This document shows, piece after piece, positions 32,173 through 40,355 of a stretch of 64,000 bases of DNA. The stretch is from Herbiconiux oxytropis (lineage in GTDB: Bacteria; Actinomycetota; Actinomycetes; Actinomycetales; Microbacteriaceae). The notes under the pieces were generated by a model. The model worked only from the letters and a program-made list of their open reading frames with translations, was not told the DNA's origin and ran no database searches. Positions within the stretch are counted from its first letter, which is position 1. Each line of letters starts with the position of its first letter. The stretch lies in assembly GCF_024979315.1 (NCBI RefSeq), contig NZ_JANLCK010000005.1:124001-188000 (forward strand), written 5' to 3'. Position numbers and translations under genes: made by a program.

Positions 32173-32304
32173 GGAGTGACCTTTCGTCGTTCGTCGACCG
32201 TTCCCAGGGCCTGCCGCTGCAGACAGTGTAGACACATGTGGCGTTCGATGCGCATGCTTTGCGAGCATTTCTCATCCGGTGTCGCGGATGTCGGTGGTCG
32301 GGTG

Positions 32305-32310
32305 CAGAGT
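32305..32310 (+). promoter_or_regulatory. Leaderless-type -10 element (CAGAGT)
   Basis: CAGAGT ends 6 nt before the ATG at 32317 and there is no ribosome site. It departs from TANNNT at the first base. Confidence 0.3.
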
Positions 32311-32316
32311 CTGCTC

Positions 32317-32913
32317 ATGGACGCATCGACCCACGCCGCCGACCTCGCGATGATGCACGGCTACCTCAAGCTCAGGCGCTCCGATCTGCTCGGCAAGCTC
32401 GACGGCCTCGGCGAGTACGAGGTGCGCCGCCCGCTCACGGCCTCGGGCACCAACCTGCTCGGGCTCGTGAAGCACGTGGCGAGTGTCGAGCTCGGCTACT
32501 TCGGGGAGGTGTTCGGCCGGCCGCGGCGGGAGCTTCCCTGGCTCGCCGAGGGCGCGCCAGACGACGCCGACATGTGGGCGGCGGCCGACGAGTCGCGTGC
32601 CTCCATCGTCGAGCTGCACCACCACTCGGCCGAGCTGAGCGACGCCACGATCGAGGAGCTCGGGTGGGACGCTCGCGGCGAGGTGCCGTGGTGGCCGCCG
32701 GAGCGGCGAGCGGTCACGCTGCAGCAGATCCTCACCCACATGTGCGTCGAGACCGCGCGGCATGCGGGGCACGCCGACATCCTGCGCGAGCTGATCGACG
32801 GCAGCATCGGGCAGCGGCCGGACGACCCGAACATCCCGTCGCGCACGGTCTCCGAGCTCGCGGCGCACGTGGCGCGGGTGGAGGAGGCGGCGCGGGCGGC
32901 GGCCGCCCGCTGA
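32317..32913 (+). CDS. DinB-family (DUF664) protein
   Basis: A 198-aa four-helix protein of the DinB/DUF664 type. Conserved pieces are GYLKLRRSDLLGKLDGL, NLLGLVKHVASVELGYFGEVFGRP (first metal His) and LQQILTHMCVETARHAGHADILRELIDG (second and third His). In actinobacteria these proteins are thought to be mycothiol-dependent transferases or detoxification enzymes; the substrate is unknown. The ATG at 32317 gives a normal family start. It is divergent from the secreted-protein gene and convergent with the cupin lipoprotein gene. Confidence 0.85.
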   Translation: MDASTHAADLAMMHGYLKLRRSDLLGKLDGLGEYEVRRPLTASGTNLLGLVKHVASVELGYFGEVFGRPRRELPWLAEGAPDDADMWAAADESRASIVELHHHSAELSDATIEELGWDARGEVPWWPPERRAVTLQQILTHMCVETARHAGHADILRELIDGSIGQRPDDPNIPSRTVSELAAHVARVEEAARAAAAR

Positions 32914-32964
32914 GCGGGCAGTGGGAGCACGTCCGCGCGACCCGCGCGGGAATCGGTGGGAGCG

Positions 32965-33519
32965 CTACTCGGGGTCGCAGTGGGTGAGGTCGGTCTCGGC
33001 GAGAGGGTCGCCGGCCGGGATGATGTAGGTCACGAGCAGCACCACGTTCTCGGTGCCCTCGTTCTTGCCCTCGTGCACGTAGCCCGGGCCCTCCTCGATG
33101 GAGTCACCCGTCTCGTAGACGTGCACACCCTCCGGGTAGATCGGCGCGTAATGGGTGAGCGCCCCCTCCTCCACGACGGCGATCAGGCGACCGTCGTGGC
33201 AGTGCTTGCCGGTGCCGGCCCCCGGCTTGATCGTGATGCGCCGGAACGCCACCTGCACCGGGCCGTCGACCTCGACATCGACCGCCTCGTCCTGCACGCC
33301 CTTGCCGAGCTCTTCGACCACGACGGGCGCGTCGGTGGCCGCGGGCGTCGGAGTGGGGGTCGCCGCGGCGGAGTCGGATCCCGTGGAAGAAGCGGCGGAC
33401 GACGCTGCGGGTGCTGCCGTCGACGTTCCTCCGGCGCATCCGGTGACGAGCAGAGCGGATGCCACGACCACGGCGATCGCCGCGCCGACGCCGGTGCGGT
33501 GGTGGGTGCGACGAGTCAC
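32965..33519 (-). CDS. Cupin-domain lipoprotein
   Basis: A 184-aa protein. The GTG at 33519 has AGAGG 6 nt upstream, and the following VVVASALLVTGCAGG contains a lipobox (VTGC), so it should be a membrane-linked lipoprotein. After a Thr/Ala/Ser linker comes a single cupin barrel (~75-180) with KPGAGTGKHCHDGRLIAVVEEGALTHY and GPGYVHEGKNEGTENVVLLVTY, which keeps the His/Glu metal-binding pattern of cupin motifs 1 and 2. A surface-attached cupin could be a metal-dependent enzyme or ligand sensor. A longer reading from an ATG at 33567 would hide the signal peptide and is less likely. Confidence 0.78.
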   Translation of the reverse strand: MTRRTHHRTGVGAAIAVVVASALLVTGCAGGTSTAAPAASSAASSTGSDSAAATPTPTPAATDAPVVVEELGKGVQDEAVDVEVDGPVQVAFRRITIKPGAGTGKHCHDGRLIAVVEEGALTHYAPIYPEGVHVYETGDSIEEGPGYVHEGKNEGTENVVLLVTYIIPAGDPLAETDLTHCDPE

Positions 33520-33877
33520 GGGAACCTCTTCGTTCTGGGGCGTCCGCCCCGGTCGGGTGGCCTTCATCGTGACAGAGCGGGCGGTGCGGCGGCAGGCGAT
33601 CCGCACCCCCACTTCGGGGCTTGACACCACGCCAGAGCGCCCCGCTTCCGCGAGATTCCGCGGAACCCAGACTCTGGCCGGACATAACGCTTCGGCCACG
33701 AGCACGGCTTATCCCGCGTCGCCACCGCGGGTGTCGCACCCCGTCGCCTATCCTGATCGCGGCCGCGCACGACAGGCCGCCCGAGCACCCGCAGCGACCT
33801 CGATCCGAGCTTCCACCCGGCCCGCACACCCCCTGACCCAGACACCGCCTGCCCACCCACGACGAGAGCACGATCAG
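33520..33877. other. Intergenic region between divergent genes
   Basis: 358 bp without a supportable gene. It should hold promoters for the cupin lipoprotein (minus) and the anchored protein at 33878 (plus). A TATCCT -10-like box lies at 33749-33754, far upstream of the plus-strand gene. A TTGACA at 33621-33626 has no -10 partner. Short open frames here look like chance. Confidence 0.4.
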
Positions 33878-34597
33878 ATGACCACGCGCGACAGGCTCGA
33901 CCGGGGTCGGTCTCCGCTGCGCCTCGTCCTGGTGCTGGTGGCGTCGACGCTCGTGCTGCTCGGGATCGCCGCAGCCGTGGCCGTCGCGCTCCTCCCGCCC
34001 GTGCTCGCCGAGACGCCGCGCGAGCGGATGACCGCGAGCACCGGCCAGACCCTCCGCAGCGCGACCGGCTCCGCGACGGTCACCGTCCCGGCCGGCTGGC
34101 TCGTGCTCGGGGTGGGGCCGTTCCTCACCGACGACACGATCACCCTCGTCTCCCCCGACGACGCCTACCGCGCCGAGTTCACACTCCTCCCGGCGGGTTC
34201 CAGCCTCACCGGGCTCCTCGCCGCCCATGACATCACGTCGGCTGCGGCGACCGCCGCCTGGAACACCGAGGAGCTCTCCTCCGGCTACTCGGTCCGGTGG
34301 ACCGAGCTGGCGGCCGACGACGACGCCGACGCGAGTGCCTCCGCCACCGGGGTCGAGAAGGGCCCCGCAGCAGAAGCATCCGAAGAGGACCGGGGATCGA
34401 CGATCGTCCTCGTCGCCCTCACCGCCCCGGACCCGACGATGCCCGTCGAGCTGGTGCTCGTCGCCACCGTGAGCGCGCCGGATGCCGCCGCCTACCGCAC
34501 CGTGACGGCCGACCTCCTCGCCGAAGCGACCCTCTCCGGAGTCCCCCCGACCGCGCCAGCCCCTACGAGCCCCGCGACAGGTGGAGGCCTCCCGTGA
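33878..34597 (+). CDS. Anchored extracytoplasmic protein of unknown function
   Basis: A 239-aa protein with one N-terminal membrane helix (LRLVLVLVASTLVLLGIAAAVAVALL) and an outside domain of ~200 residues with TASTGQTLRSATGSATVTVPAGWLVLG, a pattern seen in secreted lipoprotein-like domains (a PsbP/Tpd-type beta start). An acidic Asp/Ala/Glu stretch occurs near 150-170. Its stop overlaps the GTG of the polysaccharide deacetylase lipoprotein gene (GTGA), so the two form an envelope operon. The function is not recognised. Confidence 0.65.
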   Translation: MTTRDRLDRGRSPLRLVLVLVASTLVLLGIAAAVAVALLPPVLAETPRERMTASTGQTLRSATGSATVTVPAGWLVLGVGPFLTDDTITLVSPDDAYRAEFTLLPAGSSLTGLLAAHDITSAAATAAWNTEELSSGYSVRWTELAADDDADASASATGVEKGPAAEASEEDRGSTIVLVALTAPDPTMPVELVLVATVSAPDAAAYRTVTADLLAEATLSGVPPTAPAPTSPATGGGLP

Positions 34598-36231
34598 GCC
34601 GTACCCGCACCACCCCTCAGCGCCTCGGCCGGCGGCGCCGCGCAGGCGCGCTCGCGAGCGTCCTCGCCGTCGCCGCCCTCCTGGCCGGCTGCGCCAGCAT
34701 CCCGCCCGCACCCGCCGGCTGGGCACCCCGCGAACCCGCCGTGCCCGCCGTCACGGTCTCCGGCGCCGCCACCGACATCGGGGAGGCCGCCGGCGCAGCC
34801 GACCCCGAACCCGCCCCACCGACCGCCGCCGGCCTCGACGTGCGCCTCCTCTTCAATGCCGACCCCGCCGCCGCGGTGGGTGCCCGCTGGGGCGAGATCC
34901 CGGGCAACGCCACCTTCACGGGTGTCGTGCGCAGCCGCGTCACCGACGCCATCCGCTCGCTCGAGGCCGCCACCGGCGTCGCCTACTCCCCCGCCGCCGA
35001 TGCCCCCGACCTCTCCCCCGAGAACCGCGGGTGCGTCGCCGGATCCTCCACCCGCCCCGCGGCAGAGCTCGTGGCCGACCCGGCCCACACCCCGCAGGGC
35101 GCGGCAGCGAGCGTCACGGTGACGTGCGAGGTGATCGCCGCGGTCGGCACGCTGCTCGTCGAGGCGCTGCGGGTCACGACGGCCTCGGCCGGCCAGGTCA
35201 CCGCCGACGAGACCACCGTCTACTACGCCGACACGATGGGCTCCTTCGTCACCACGAGCGACGCCCTCATCAGCGACGACGGACTCCGCACCCTCCTCAC
35301 CGAGACCGTGCAGTCGCTCAAGGTGTCGGCAGGTGCGCTCAGGCCGGAGATGGTGCAGAGCGTCGACGACTACCCGGTGGAGCAGCTGCGGTCGTGGTTC
35401 TCCCTGTTCTCGTTCGCGGCCGACGGGGCGCTCGTGCTCCACCTGACGAGCGAATTCACGGTGCCCGAGCTCGACGAGCTCGGAAGGCTGACGCGACCCG
35501 ATCCGCTCTTCGTCACCCTCCCGCCCGAGCGGGCCGCCGCCCTGCTGAGCGAGAACGGCCGCCTCATCCAGACCGCGCTCGCCTCCGGGGCGGCGTTCAC
35601 CCTCCCACCCGGGCCGACGCGCGGACAGGAGGCCGTCGACTGCGGGCTGTTCGCCTGCGTCGCCGTGACCTTCGACGACGGGCCGGGGGCCCACACGGAG
35701 CAGATCCTCGACGACCTCGACTCCCGTCGCGCCGCCGCGACCTTCTATGTGCAGGGCTACCGCAGCGCGAACAACCCGTCGGCGCTCGCGCGCATGCAGT
35801 CGACCGGACACCAGATCGGCAACCACACCTGGGACCACCCCGACCTCACCAAGCTCACCGACGAGCAGATCAAGGCGCAGCTCGATCGCACGAGCCAGGC
35901 GGTGCAGGATGCGACGGGGTCACGACCCTCGACCTTCCGCCCCCCGTACGGTGCGGTCGACGAAAGGGTGCTGATGCAGACCGACCTGCCGGCGATCCTC
36001 TGGACCGTCGACACCAACGACTGGCAGCTGCCCGACGATCCGTTGCTCCTCGACCGCGCCGTGCAGCAGCCGGGGCCGGGTTCGATCGTGCTGCTGCACG
36101 ACATCCACGAGAACACCGCGCGCCTGACACCGGCGGTGCTCGACGGCCTGCTCGGCCGCGGTTTCACTCTCGTGACCGTGCGGCAGCTGCTCGGAACGCC
36201 CGCGCCGCACACCACGACGACGCGCGGCTAG
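34594..36231 (+). CDS. Polysaccharide deacetylase (NodB/CE4) lipoprotein
   Basis: A 545-aa protein with GTG start and GGAGG upstream, and a lipobox (LLAGCAS) near residue 28, so it is anchored outside the membrane. Residues ~75-330 form a domain similar to the N-terminal part of multidomain peptidoglycan deacetylases (DDYPVEQLRSWFSLFSFAADGALVLHL). The NodB domain (~345-540) has VTFDDGPGAHTEQIL (catalytic Asp-Asp), IGNHTWDHPDLTKL (metal His pair), FRPPYGAVDERV and IVLLHDIHENTARL (catalytic His). It should remove N-acetyl groups from wall glycan or another polysaccharide. Confidence 0.88.
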   Translation: MSRTRTTPQRLGRRRRAGALASVLAVAALLAGCASIPPAPAGWAPREPAVPAVTVSGAATDIGEAAGAADPEPAPPTAAGLDVRLLFNADPAAAVGARWGEIPGNATFTGVVRSRVTDAIRSLEAATGVAYSPAADAPDLSPENRGCVAGSSTRPAAELVADPAHTPQGAAASVTVTCEVIAAVGTLLVEALRVTTASAGQVTADETTVYYADTMGSFVTTSDALISDDGLRTLLTETVQSLKVSAGALRPEMVQSVDDYPVEQLRSWFSLFSFAADGALVLHLTSEFTVPELDELGRLTRPDPLFVTLPPERAAALLSENGRLIQTALASGAAFTLPPGPTRGQEAVDCGLFACVAVTFDDGPGAHTEQILDDLDSRRAAATFYVQGYRSANNPSALARMQSTGHQIGNHTWDHPDLTKLTDEQIKAQLDRTSQAVQDATGSRPSTFRPPYGAVDERVLMQTDLPAILWTVDTNDWQLPDDPLLLDRAVQQPGPGSIVLLHDIHENTARLTPAVLDGLLGRGFTLVTVRQLLGTPAPHTTTTRG

Positions 36232-36248
36232 ACGTTCCTCCTCGCCTC

Positions 36249-36295
36249 TTGTGTCCGGGCTCTTCGCGGCGTAACGTACAACCAAATGGTTATAC
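36249..36295 (+). promoter_or_regulatory. ArsR promoter with operator over the start codon
   Basis: TTGTGT (36249-36254), a 17-nt spacer and TAACGT (36272-36277) end 8 nt before the ATG at 36286. A near-palindrome GTACAACCA-AA-TGGTTATAC (36276-36295) covers the start codon and fits an ArsR-type operator. No ribosome site is present, so the message is probably leaderless and self-repressed. Confidence 0.55.
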
Positions 36296-36684
36296 AAGAA
36301 CTGAGCGAGGCCGAAGCGGATGCGATCTTCCGCGCTCTCGCCGACTCGACCCGACGCGACATCCTGCGCCGGGCCATCCGGCACGAGCGGTCGATCTCCT
36401 CGCTCGCCGACCGCTATGCGATGAGCTGGGCGGCGGTGCAGAAGCACGTGGCGGTGCTCGAGCGCGCCTTCCTCATCGTCAAGGAGCGTCGCGGCAAGGA
36501 GCAGATCGTGCGCGCGAACCTCGATTCGGTGCGCCGCGCGTCGTTGCTGCTCGATCAGTTCGAGCAGCTGTGGCACGAGCGCCTCGACCGCATCGGCGAC
36601 ATCCTCACGCCACCCGACACCGCGTCGCCCGACAGAGCACCACCCGGCACCGCATCACCCGACAAGGAAGGAACAGAACGATGA
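36286..36684 (+). CDS. ArsR-family transcriptional regulator
   Basis: A 132-aa winged-helix protein: FRALADSTRRDILRRAIRHERSISSLADRYAMSWAAVQKHVAVLERAFLIVKERRGKEQIV is the ArsR/SmtB DNA-binding core (~15-75). There are no CxC-type metal ligands, so it belongs to the non-metal ArsR group usually paired with SRPBCC genes. The C-terminal ~25 residues are a Pro/Ser/Asp-rich tail. The stop overlaps the ATG of the SRPBCC gene (ATGA). It probably represses this two-gene operon. Confidence 0.9.
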   Translation: MVIQELSEAEADAIFRALADSTRRDILRRAIRHERSISSLADRYAMSWAAVQKHVAVLERAFLIVKERRGKEQIVRANLDSVRRASLLLDQFEQLWHERLDRIGDILTPPDTASPDRAPPGTASPDKEGTER

Positions 36685-37166
36685 CCGTCATCGACGTGAA
36701 CCGAGACACCGAGGCCCTCACCCTCACCTTCGTGGCCGAGTTCCCCGAGCCGCCCGAGCGCGTGTGGCAGGTCTGGGCCGACGCCCGGCAGCTCGAGCGC
36801 TGGTGGGGCCCGCCCACCTGGCCCGCCACGTTCGACCGGCACGACTTCGTGGCGGGTGGCGAGTCGCGCTACTACATGACCGGCCCCGACGGAGAGAAGG
36901 CGGGAGGCTGGTGGCGCAACGAGATCGTCGACGCCCCCACGCGCTTCGAGTTCGAGGACGGATTCGCAGACGCCGACGGCGAGCCGAACACCGAACTGCC
37001 CACCACCCGCACCGTCGTGACGCTCACCGCCACCGAGAGCGGCACGCGCATGACGACGGTGGCGTCGTTCGGGTCGCTCGAGCAGCTCGATCAGCTCGTG
37101 TCGATGGGCATGGAGGACGGCATGCGCCTCGCCATGGGCCAGATCGACGAGCTGCTGGCAGCCTGA
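36681..37166 (+). CDS. SRPBCC (AHSA1-type) domain protein
   Basis: A 161-aa protein of the START/SRPBCC fold: LTFVAEFPEPPERVWQVWADARQLERWWGPPTWPATF, YYMTGPDGEKAGGWWRNEIVDAPTRFEFEDGF, and a C-terminal helix MGMEDGMRLAMGQIDELL. Members bind hydrophobic ligands or act as small hydrolase/cyclase-like proteins; some resemble the Aha1 Hsp90 activator. It is translationally coupled to the ArsR gene and preceded by AAGGAAGGA. Confidence 0.88.
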   Translation: MTVIDVNRDTEALTLTFVAEFPEPPERVWQVWADARQLERWWGPPTWPATFDRHDFVAGGESRYYMTGPDGEKAGGWWRNEIVDAPTRFEFEDGFADADGEPNTELPTTRTVVTLTATESGTRMTTVASFGSLEQLDQLVSMGMEDGMRLAMGQIDELLAA

Positions 37167-37221
37167 CGTCCGAGCGGCTCCCGCTCCCCGGCGGGGTCGT
37201 GCTCGCTCGAACGACATTGTG

Positions 37222-37227
37222 TACGCT
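37222..37227 (+). promoter_or_regulatory. Leaderless-type -10 element (TACGCT)
   Basis: TACGCT ends 6 nt before the ATG at 37234, which makes that ATG a better start than the in-frame GTG at 37219 that lies upstream of the -10. Confidence 0.4.
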
Positions 37228-37233
37228 GTCAAC

Positions 37234-37845
37234 ATGAGTGGACGCCGCACCGAGGAACCGCCGCGCACCCGGGCCTGGGTCTCCGAGCCCGAGACGCCCG
37301 ACCGCTCCATCGTCGAGGCCACCGGGCGGCACTGGGAGGAGTGGGTCGACCTCATCGACGCAGGCCCCGGGCGCGAGGCGGGGCACACCGCCATCGCCGC
37401 CTGGGTGCAGAGCGAGCACGGCCTCGGCGGCTGGTGGGGGCAGGGCGTCGTGGTCGGCTACGAGCGGATCACCGGCATCCGGGCGCCCGGTCAGATGCCC
37501 GACGGCACCTTCTCGATCAGCCGCTCGAAGATCCTCGACCTCCCCGCCGACGGGCTGCGCGACGCCATCGTCGACGACGCGACGCGTTCCCTGCTCGTGC
37601 CCGGGTACCAGACGGCCCTGCGCTCGCGGCCCGGCTCGAAGGCACCCCGCTTCAGCCTCGCGGATGCGAGCGGCGAGCCGCTCGGCGCCATCCTCGTGAC
37701 GCTCGACCCCGCCCCGAAAGATCGCGTGCGCGTGACCGTGACGCACGAGAAGCTGCCCTCGGCCGAGGCGGGCGCCGCCTGGAAGGAGCACTGGGGCGGC
37801 TGGCTCGACGGGCTCGACGAGGCGTTCCGGGCTCTGCGGCGCTGA
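37234..37845 (+). CDS. DUF4287 domain protein with SRPBCC-like tail
   Basis: A 203-aa protein. Residues ~20-90 match DUF4287 (HWEEWVDLIDAG, AGHTAIAAWVQSEHGLGGWWGQGVVVGYERITG), a helical domain found beside AHSA1/SRPBCC domains. The last ~90 residues end in VRVTVTHEKLPSAEAGAAWKEHWGGWLDGLDEAFRALRR, the typical C-terminal part of SRPBCC proteins, so the gene appears to be a DUF4287-SRPBCC fusion. It lies 67 bp after the SRPBCC gene but has its own probable promoter. The function is unknown. Confidence 0.75.
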   Translation: MSGRRTEEPPRTRAWVSEPETPDRSIVEATGRHWEEWVDLIDAGPGREAGHTAIAAWVQSEHGLGGWWGQGVVVGYERITGIRAPGQMPDGTFSISRSKILDLPADGLRDAIVDDATRSLLVPGYQTALRSRPGSKAPRFSLADASGEPLGAILVTLDPAPKDRVRVTVTHEKLPSAEAGAAWKEHWGGWLDGLDEAFRALRR

Positions 37846-37858
37846 TCCCTGCGGCGAA

Positions 37859-38344
37859 TCAGTTCCGCCGGTCGCCCTCGGCGGGGTTCTTCGCGGCGTC
37901 CCGGCGATTCCGGTGGCGGGCCCTGGCTTCCTTCGCGACTCCGTAGGCCTTCTTCGCGGCGCCTTCCGCAGAGCGGCGAACCTTCTTCGCCCCGTCGAAC
38001 TCGGTCGAGAGGATGCCGAGACCACCGAGGGCGATGAGGGCTCCAGGGCCGGGAAGCGGCATGAGCACCACGCCGAGCGCGACCGTGCCGCCTCCGACCA
38101 CGCCGACACCCGTGCGGTAGGCGCTGTTCGCGGTGGGGTTCTTGCGGATGCCCTCGCGAGCACCGTGAGCGGCCTTCCCCGCGGTGCGTCCGGCGGCCCG
38201 GCCGAGGGCACGGCCGAAGTTCTTGGCGGCGTCGCCCACGCCGCTCTGGGGCTGCCGGGGTGCGGTCGACTCGTCGTCGGAGGCGTTCGGTGCGGGCGAT
38301 TCCTGCGGGATCACGATCACGGGGGGCTGCTGCGAGGCGGTCAT
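37859..38344 (-). CDS. PGPGW-type membrane protein
   Basis: A 161-aa protein. A ~70-residue charged cytoplasmic N-terminus leads to RKNPTANSAYRTGVGVVGGGTVALGVVLMPLPGPGALIALGGLGILSTEFDGAKKVRR, which holds the PGPG motif and helix pair of the putative transmembrane protein PGPGW family. A basic C-terminal helix follows. The function is unknown. A TACACT -10 box 6 nt before the ATG supports the start. It is convergent with the DUF4287 gene, 13 bp apart. Confidence 0.72.
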   Translation of the reverse strand: MTASQQPPVIVIPQESPAPNASDDESTAPRQPQSGVGDAAKNFGRALGRAAGRTAGKAAHGAREGIRKNPTANSAYRTGVGVVGGGTVALGVVLMPLPGPGALIALGGLGILSTEFDGAKKVRRSAEGAAKKAYGVAKEARARHRNRRDAAKNPAEGDRRN

Positions 38345-38350
38345 GCCTCC

Positions 38351-38356
38351 AGTGTA
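38351..38356 (-). promoter_or_regulatory. Leaderless-type -10 element (TACACT)
   Basis: On the minus strand TACACT ends 6 nt before the ATG at 38344 with no ribosome site in the gap. Confidence 0.4.
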
Positions 38357-38529
38357 GGAACGGCTGCTCCGGCGCCCCAGGGGCCTCGGCGTGCCCGATG
38401 GTTATTCACAGCGGCGCCGGCCCTCGCCGTTCCTCCACAGATCGTCACCCGCTTGACCTCGACGTCGGATTCCCGCGATAGCGTCGAAGCCGGCCCGGTC
38501 GCATCCGAGGCCCGCACTCGAGGAGACCC

Positions 38530-39429
38530 ATGACCGACGCCCCATCGCACTCGCCCGCCGTCGCCGCCCCCGCGAGCCCCGCAGCCACCTCACCCGGAGG
38601 CGCGCGCGCCGCACGGCCGCCGCAGCCGCAGCGGGTCCTGACGGTCAAGCGCGTCGAGGCCGTCTCGCCGCACCTCGTGCGAATCGTGGCCGAGGGTGAG
38701 GCGATCGCCACCATCCCCGAGTCCACCCAGACCGACCGGTACTCCAAGATGCTCTTCGCGCCGAAGGGATCGTCGCTCGTCCCGCCTTACGATCTGGCGG
38801 CTCTGCGCGAGACGCTCGCCCCGCACGAGCTTCCCACCCAGCGCACGTACACCCTGCGCCGCGTCGACCGGGAGGCGGGCGAGGTCTGGATCGACTTCGT
38901 GGTGCACGGCGACACCGGCGTGGCCGGCCCCTGGGCAGCGGATGCGCAGCCAGGCGACACGGTCGTGCTCGCCGGGATCGGCGGCGGCTACGAACCCGAT
39001 CCGGCAGCCGACCGCCACGTGCTGGCCGGCGATGAGGCGGCGATCCCGGCCATCGCTTCGGCTCTGGAGGCCATGCCCGCCGATGCGCAGGGCGTCGCGG
39101 TGCTGGAGGTCGACGGGCCCGCCGACGAGATCGCCCTCGTCGTTCCCATCGGCATCGAGCTGGTGTGGGTGCATCGTTCGGGCGCAGAGCCGGGAACGAG
39201 CGCGGTGCTCCTCGACGCTCTTCGCGCCCTTCCGGCTCCCGTCGGAGACACGCAGGTGTTCGTGCACGGCGAGCGCGGTGCCATGAAGGCGCTGCGGCCG
39301 CTCCTGCTCGAGCAGTGGGGCATCCCACGTTCCCGCCTCTCGCTCTCGGCATATTGGGCGCACGGCCGCGCCGAAGACACCTTCCAGGCCGAGAAGCGAG
39401 AGCCCGTGGGCCAGATCTTCACCGACTGA
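38530..39429 (+). CDS. Siderophore-interacting flavoprotein (FAD-binding 9)
   Basis: A 299-aa protein of the SIP family. After an Ala/Pro-rich N-terminus, RVLTVKRVEAVSPHLVRIVAEG begins the FAD-binding barrel; QRTYTLRRVD is the RxYT flavin motif and WIDFVVHGDTGVAGPWA the next. The C-terminal half has LAGDEAAIPAIASALEAM and HGERGAMKALRPLLL for the NAD(P)H side. Such proteins reduce ferric siderophores in the cytoplasm to release iron. AGGAG precedes the ATG. No siderophore uptake or synthesis genes adjoin it in this window. Confidence 0.88.
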   Translation: MTDAPSHSPAVAAPASPAATSPGGARAARPPQPQRVLTVKRVEAVSPHLVRIVAEGEAIATIPESTQTDRYSKMLFAPKGSSLVPPYDLAALRETLAPHELPTQRTYTLRRVDREAGEVWIDFVVHGDTGVAGPWAADAQPGDTVVLAGIGGGYEPDPAADRHVLAGDEAAIPAIASALEAMPADAQGVAVLEVDGPADEIALVVPIGIELVWVHRSGAEPGTSAVLLDALRALPAPVGDTQVFVHGERGAMKALRPLLLEQWGIPRSRLSLSAYWAHGRAEDTFQAEKREPVGQIFTD

Positions 39430-39562
39430 CTGTCGCCGAGGCATCCCGGTGGCCGGCACCCGGCACGATCCTCGCCACCGGGCCGAGTGCCGTCCGCCGA
39501 GTTCACGGGCAGCGCTCAGGAGGTCGACGGGATGCTCACGAGGAAAGTCGGAAGGGGCCGGG

Positions 39563-39568
39563 TACGGT
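39563..39568 (+). promoter_or_regulatory. Leaderless-type -10 element (TACGGT)
   Basis: TACGGT ends 7 nt before the ATG at 39576; the gap also contains AAGGG, so a short leader with ribosome site is an alternative. Confidence 0.35.
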
Positions 39569-39575
39569 GAAGGGC

Positions 39576-40343
39576 ATGCCCCGTCGCCGAGCCGAACCCG
39601 TGTACACCGTCGCCATCGGGGTGGGGCGAGCGCTCTTCGCCTCGTGGCGGTTGAAGCGCCGGGCCACCGGCCTCGAGAACATCCCGGCCTCGGGCGGCGC
39701 GGTGTTCGCCATGACGCACTTCGGCTACCTCGAGTTCGCTCTCGTGGAGTGGCAGACCTGGCTGCACAATCGCCGCCGCGTGCGCTTCATGGCCACCAAG
39801 CGCGCCTTCGACAAGCCCGTCGTCGGCACTCTGCTGCGGGGCATGAAGCACATCCCGGTCGACATGAGCGCCGGCGGCGAGGCCTACGCGCAGGCCGTTG
39901 CGGCGCTCGAGCGCGGCGAGATCATCGGTGTCTTCCCCGAGGCCGGGGTGAGCGCGAGCTTCACGGTGCGCGACCTCAAGTCGGGCGCTGTGCGCCTGGC
40001 CGCCCAGGCAGGAGTGCCGATCATCCCGGTCGCGGTCTGGGGCGGCCAGCGGCTTCTCACCAAGAACCGCAAGGTGGGGCTGCGCGATCGTCTTGGCGTG
40101 CAGGTCGACTTCGCCTTCGGTGCCCCGCAACTCGTCACCGAGGGCGACGACGTCGCGGCGGCCACCGCCCGGCTCCGCGAGACCCTGCAGGAGCTCACCG
40201 ACACCCTCCAGCGCGACTACCCCGTCGACGGCACCGGCCAGTGGTGGCAGCCCAGGCACCTCGGCGGAACGGCTCCCACCCCGGAGGAGGCGGCCGCCTC
40301 CGACGCCGAACGCGATCGCCGCCGCGCGCTCCACGGCAGCTGA
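39576..40343 (+). CDS. PlsC-like lysophospholipid acyltransferase
   Basis: A 255-aa acyltransferase of the 1-acylglycerol-3-phosphate type. Block I is AMTHFGYLEFALV: the catalytic His48 is followed four residues later by Glu53 where most members have Asp (HX4D). Block III is GVFPEAGVSASFTVRDLKSGAVRLAAQAGVPIIPVAVWG, as in actinobacterial PlsC proteins. There is no clear membrane helix, so it is probably a peripheral membrane enzyme that adds a fatty acyl chain to lysophosphatidic acid or a related lipid. A GTG three codons upstream is a possible alternative start. Confidence 0.85.
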   Translation: MPRRRAEPVYTVAIGVGRALFASWRLKRRATGLENIPASGGAVFAMTHFGYLEFALVEWQTWLHNRRRVRFMATKRAFDKPVVGTLLRGMKHIPVDMSAGGEAYAQAVAALERGEIIGVFPEAGVSASFTVRDLKSGAVRLAAQAGVPIIPVAVWGGQRLLTKNRKVGLRDRLGVQVDFAFGAPQLVTEGDDVAAATARLRETLQELTDTLQRDYPVDGTGQWWQPRHLGGTAPTPEEAAASDAERDRRRALHGS

Positions 40344-40355
40344 GCTCGGCCGGAC

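Noticed and set aside
33564-33860. A 98-codon minus-strand frame in the intergenic gap
   Set aside because: Composition is Arg/Gly-rich, with no ribosome site, no -10 box and no recognisable domain.
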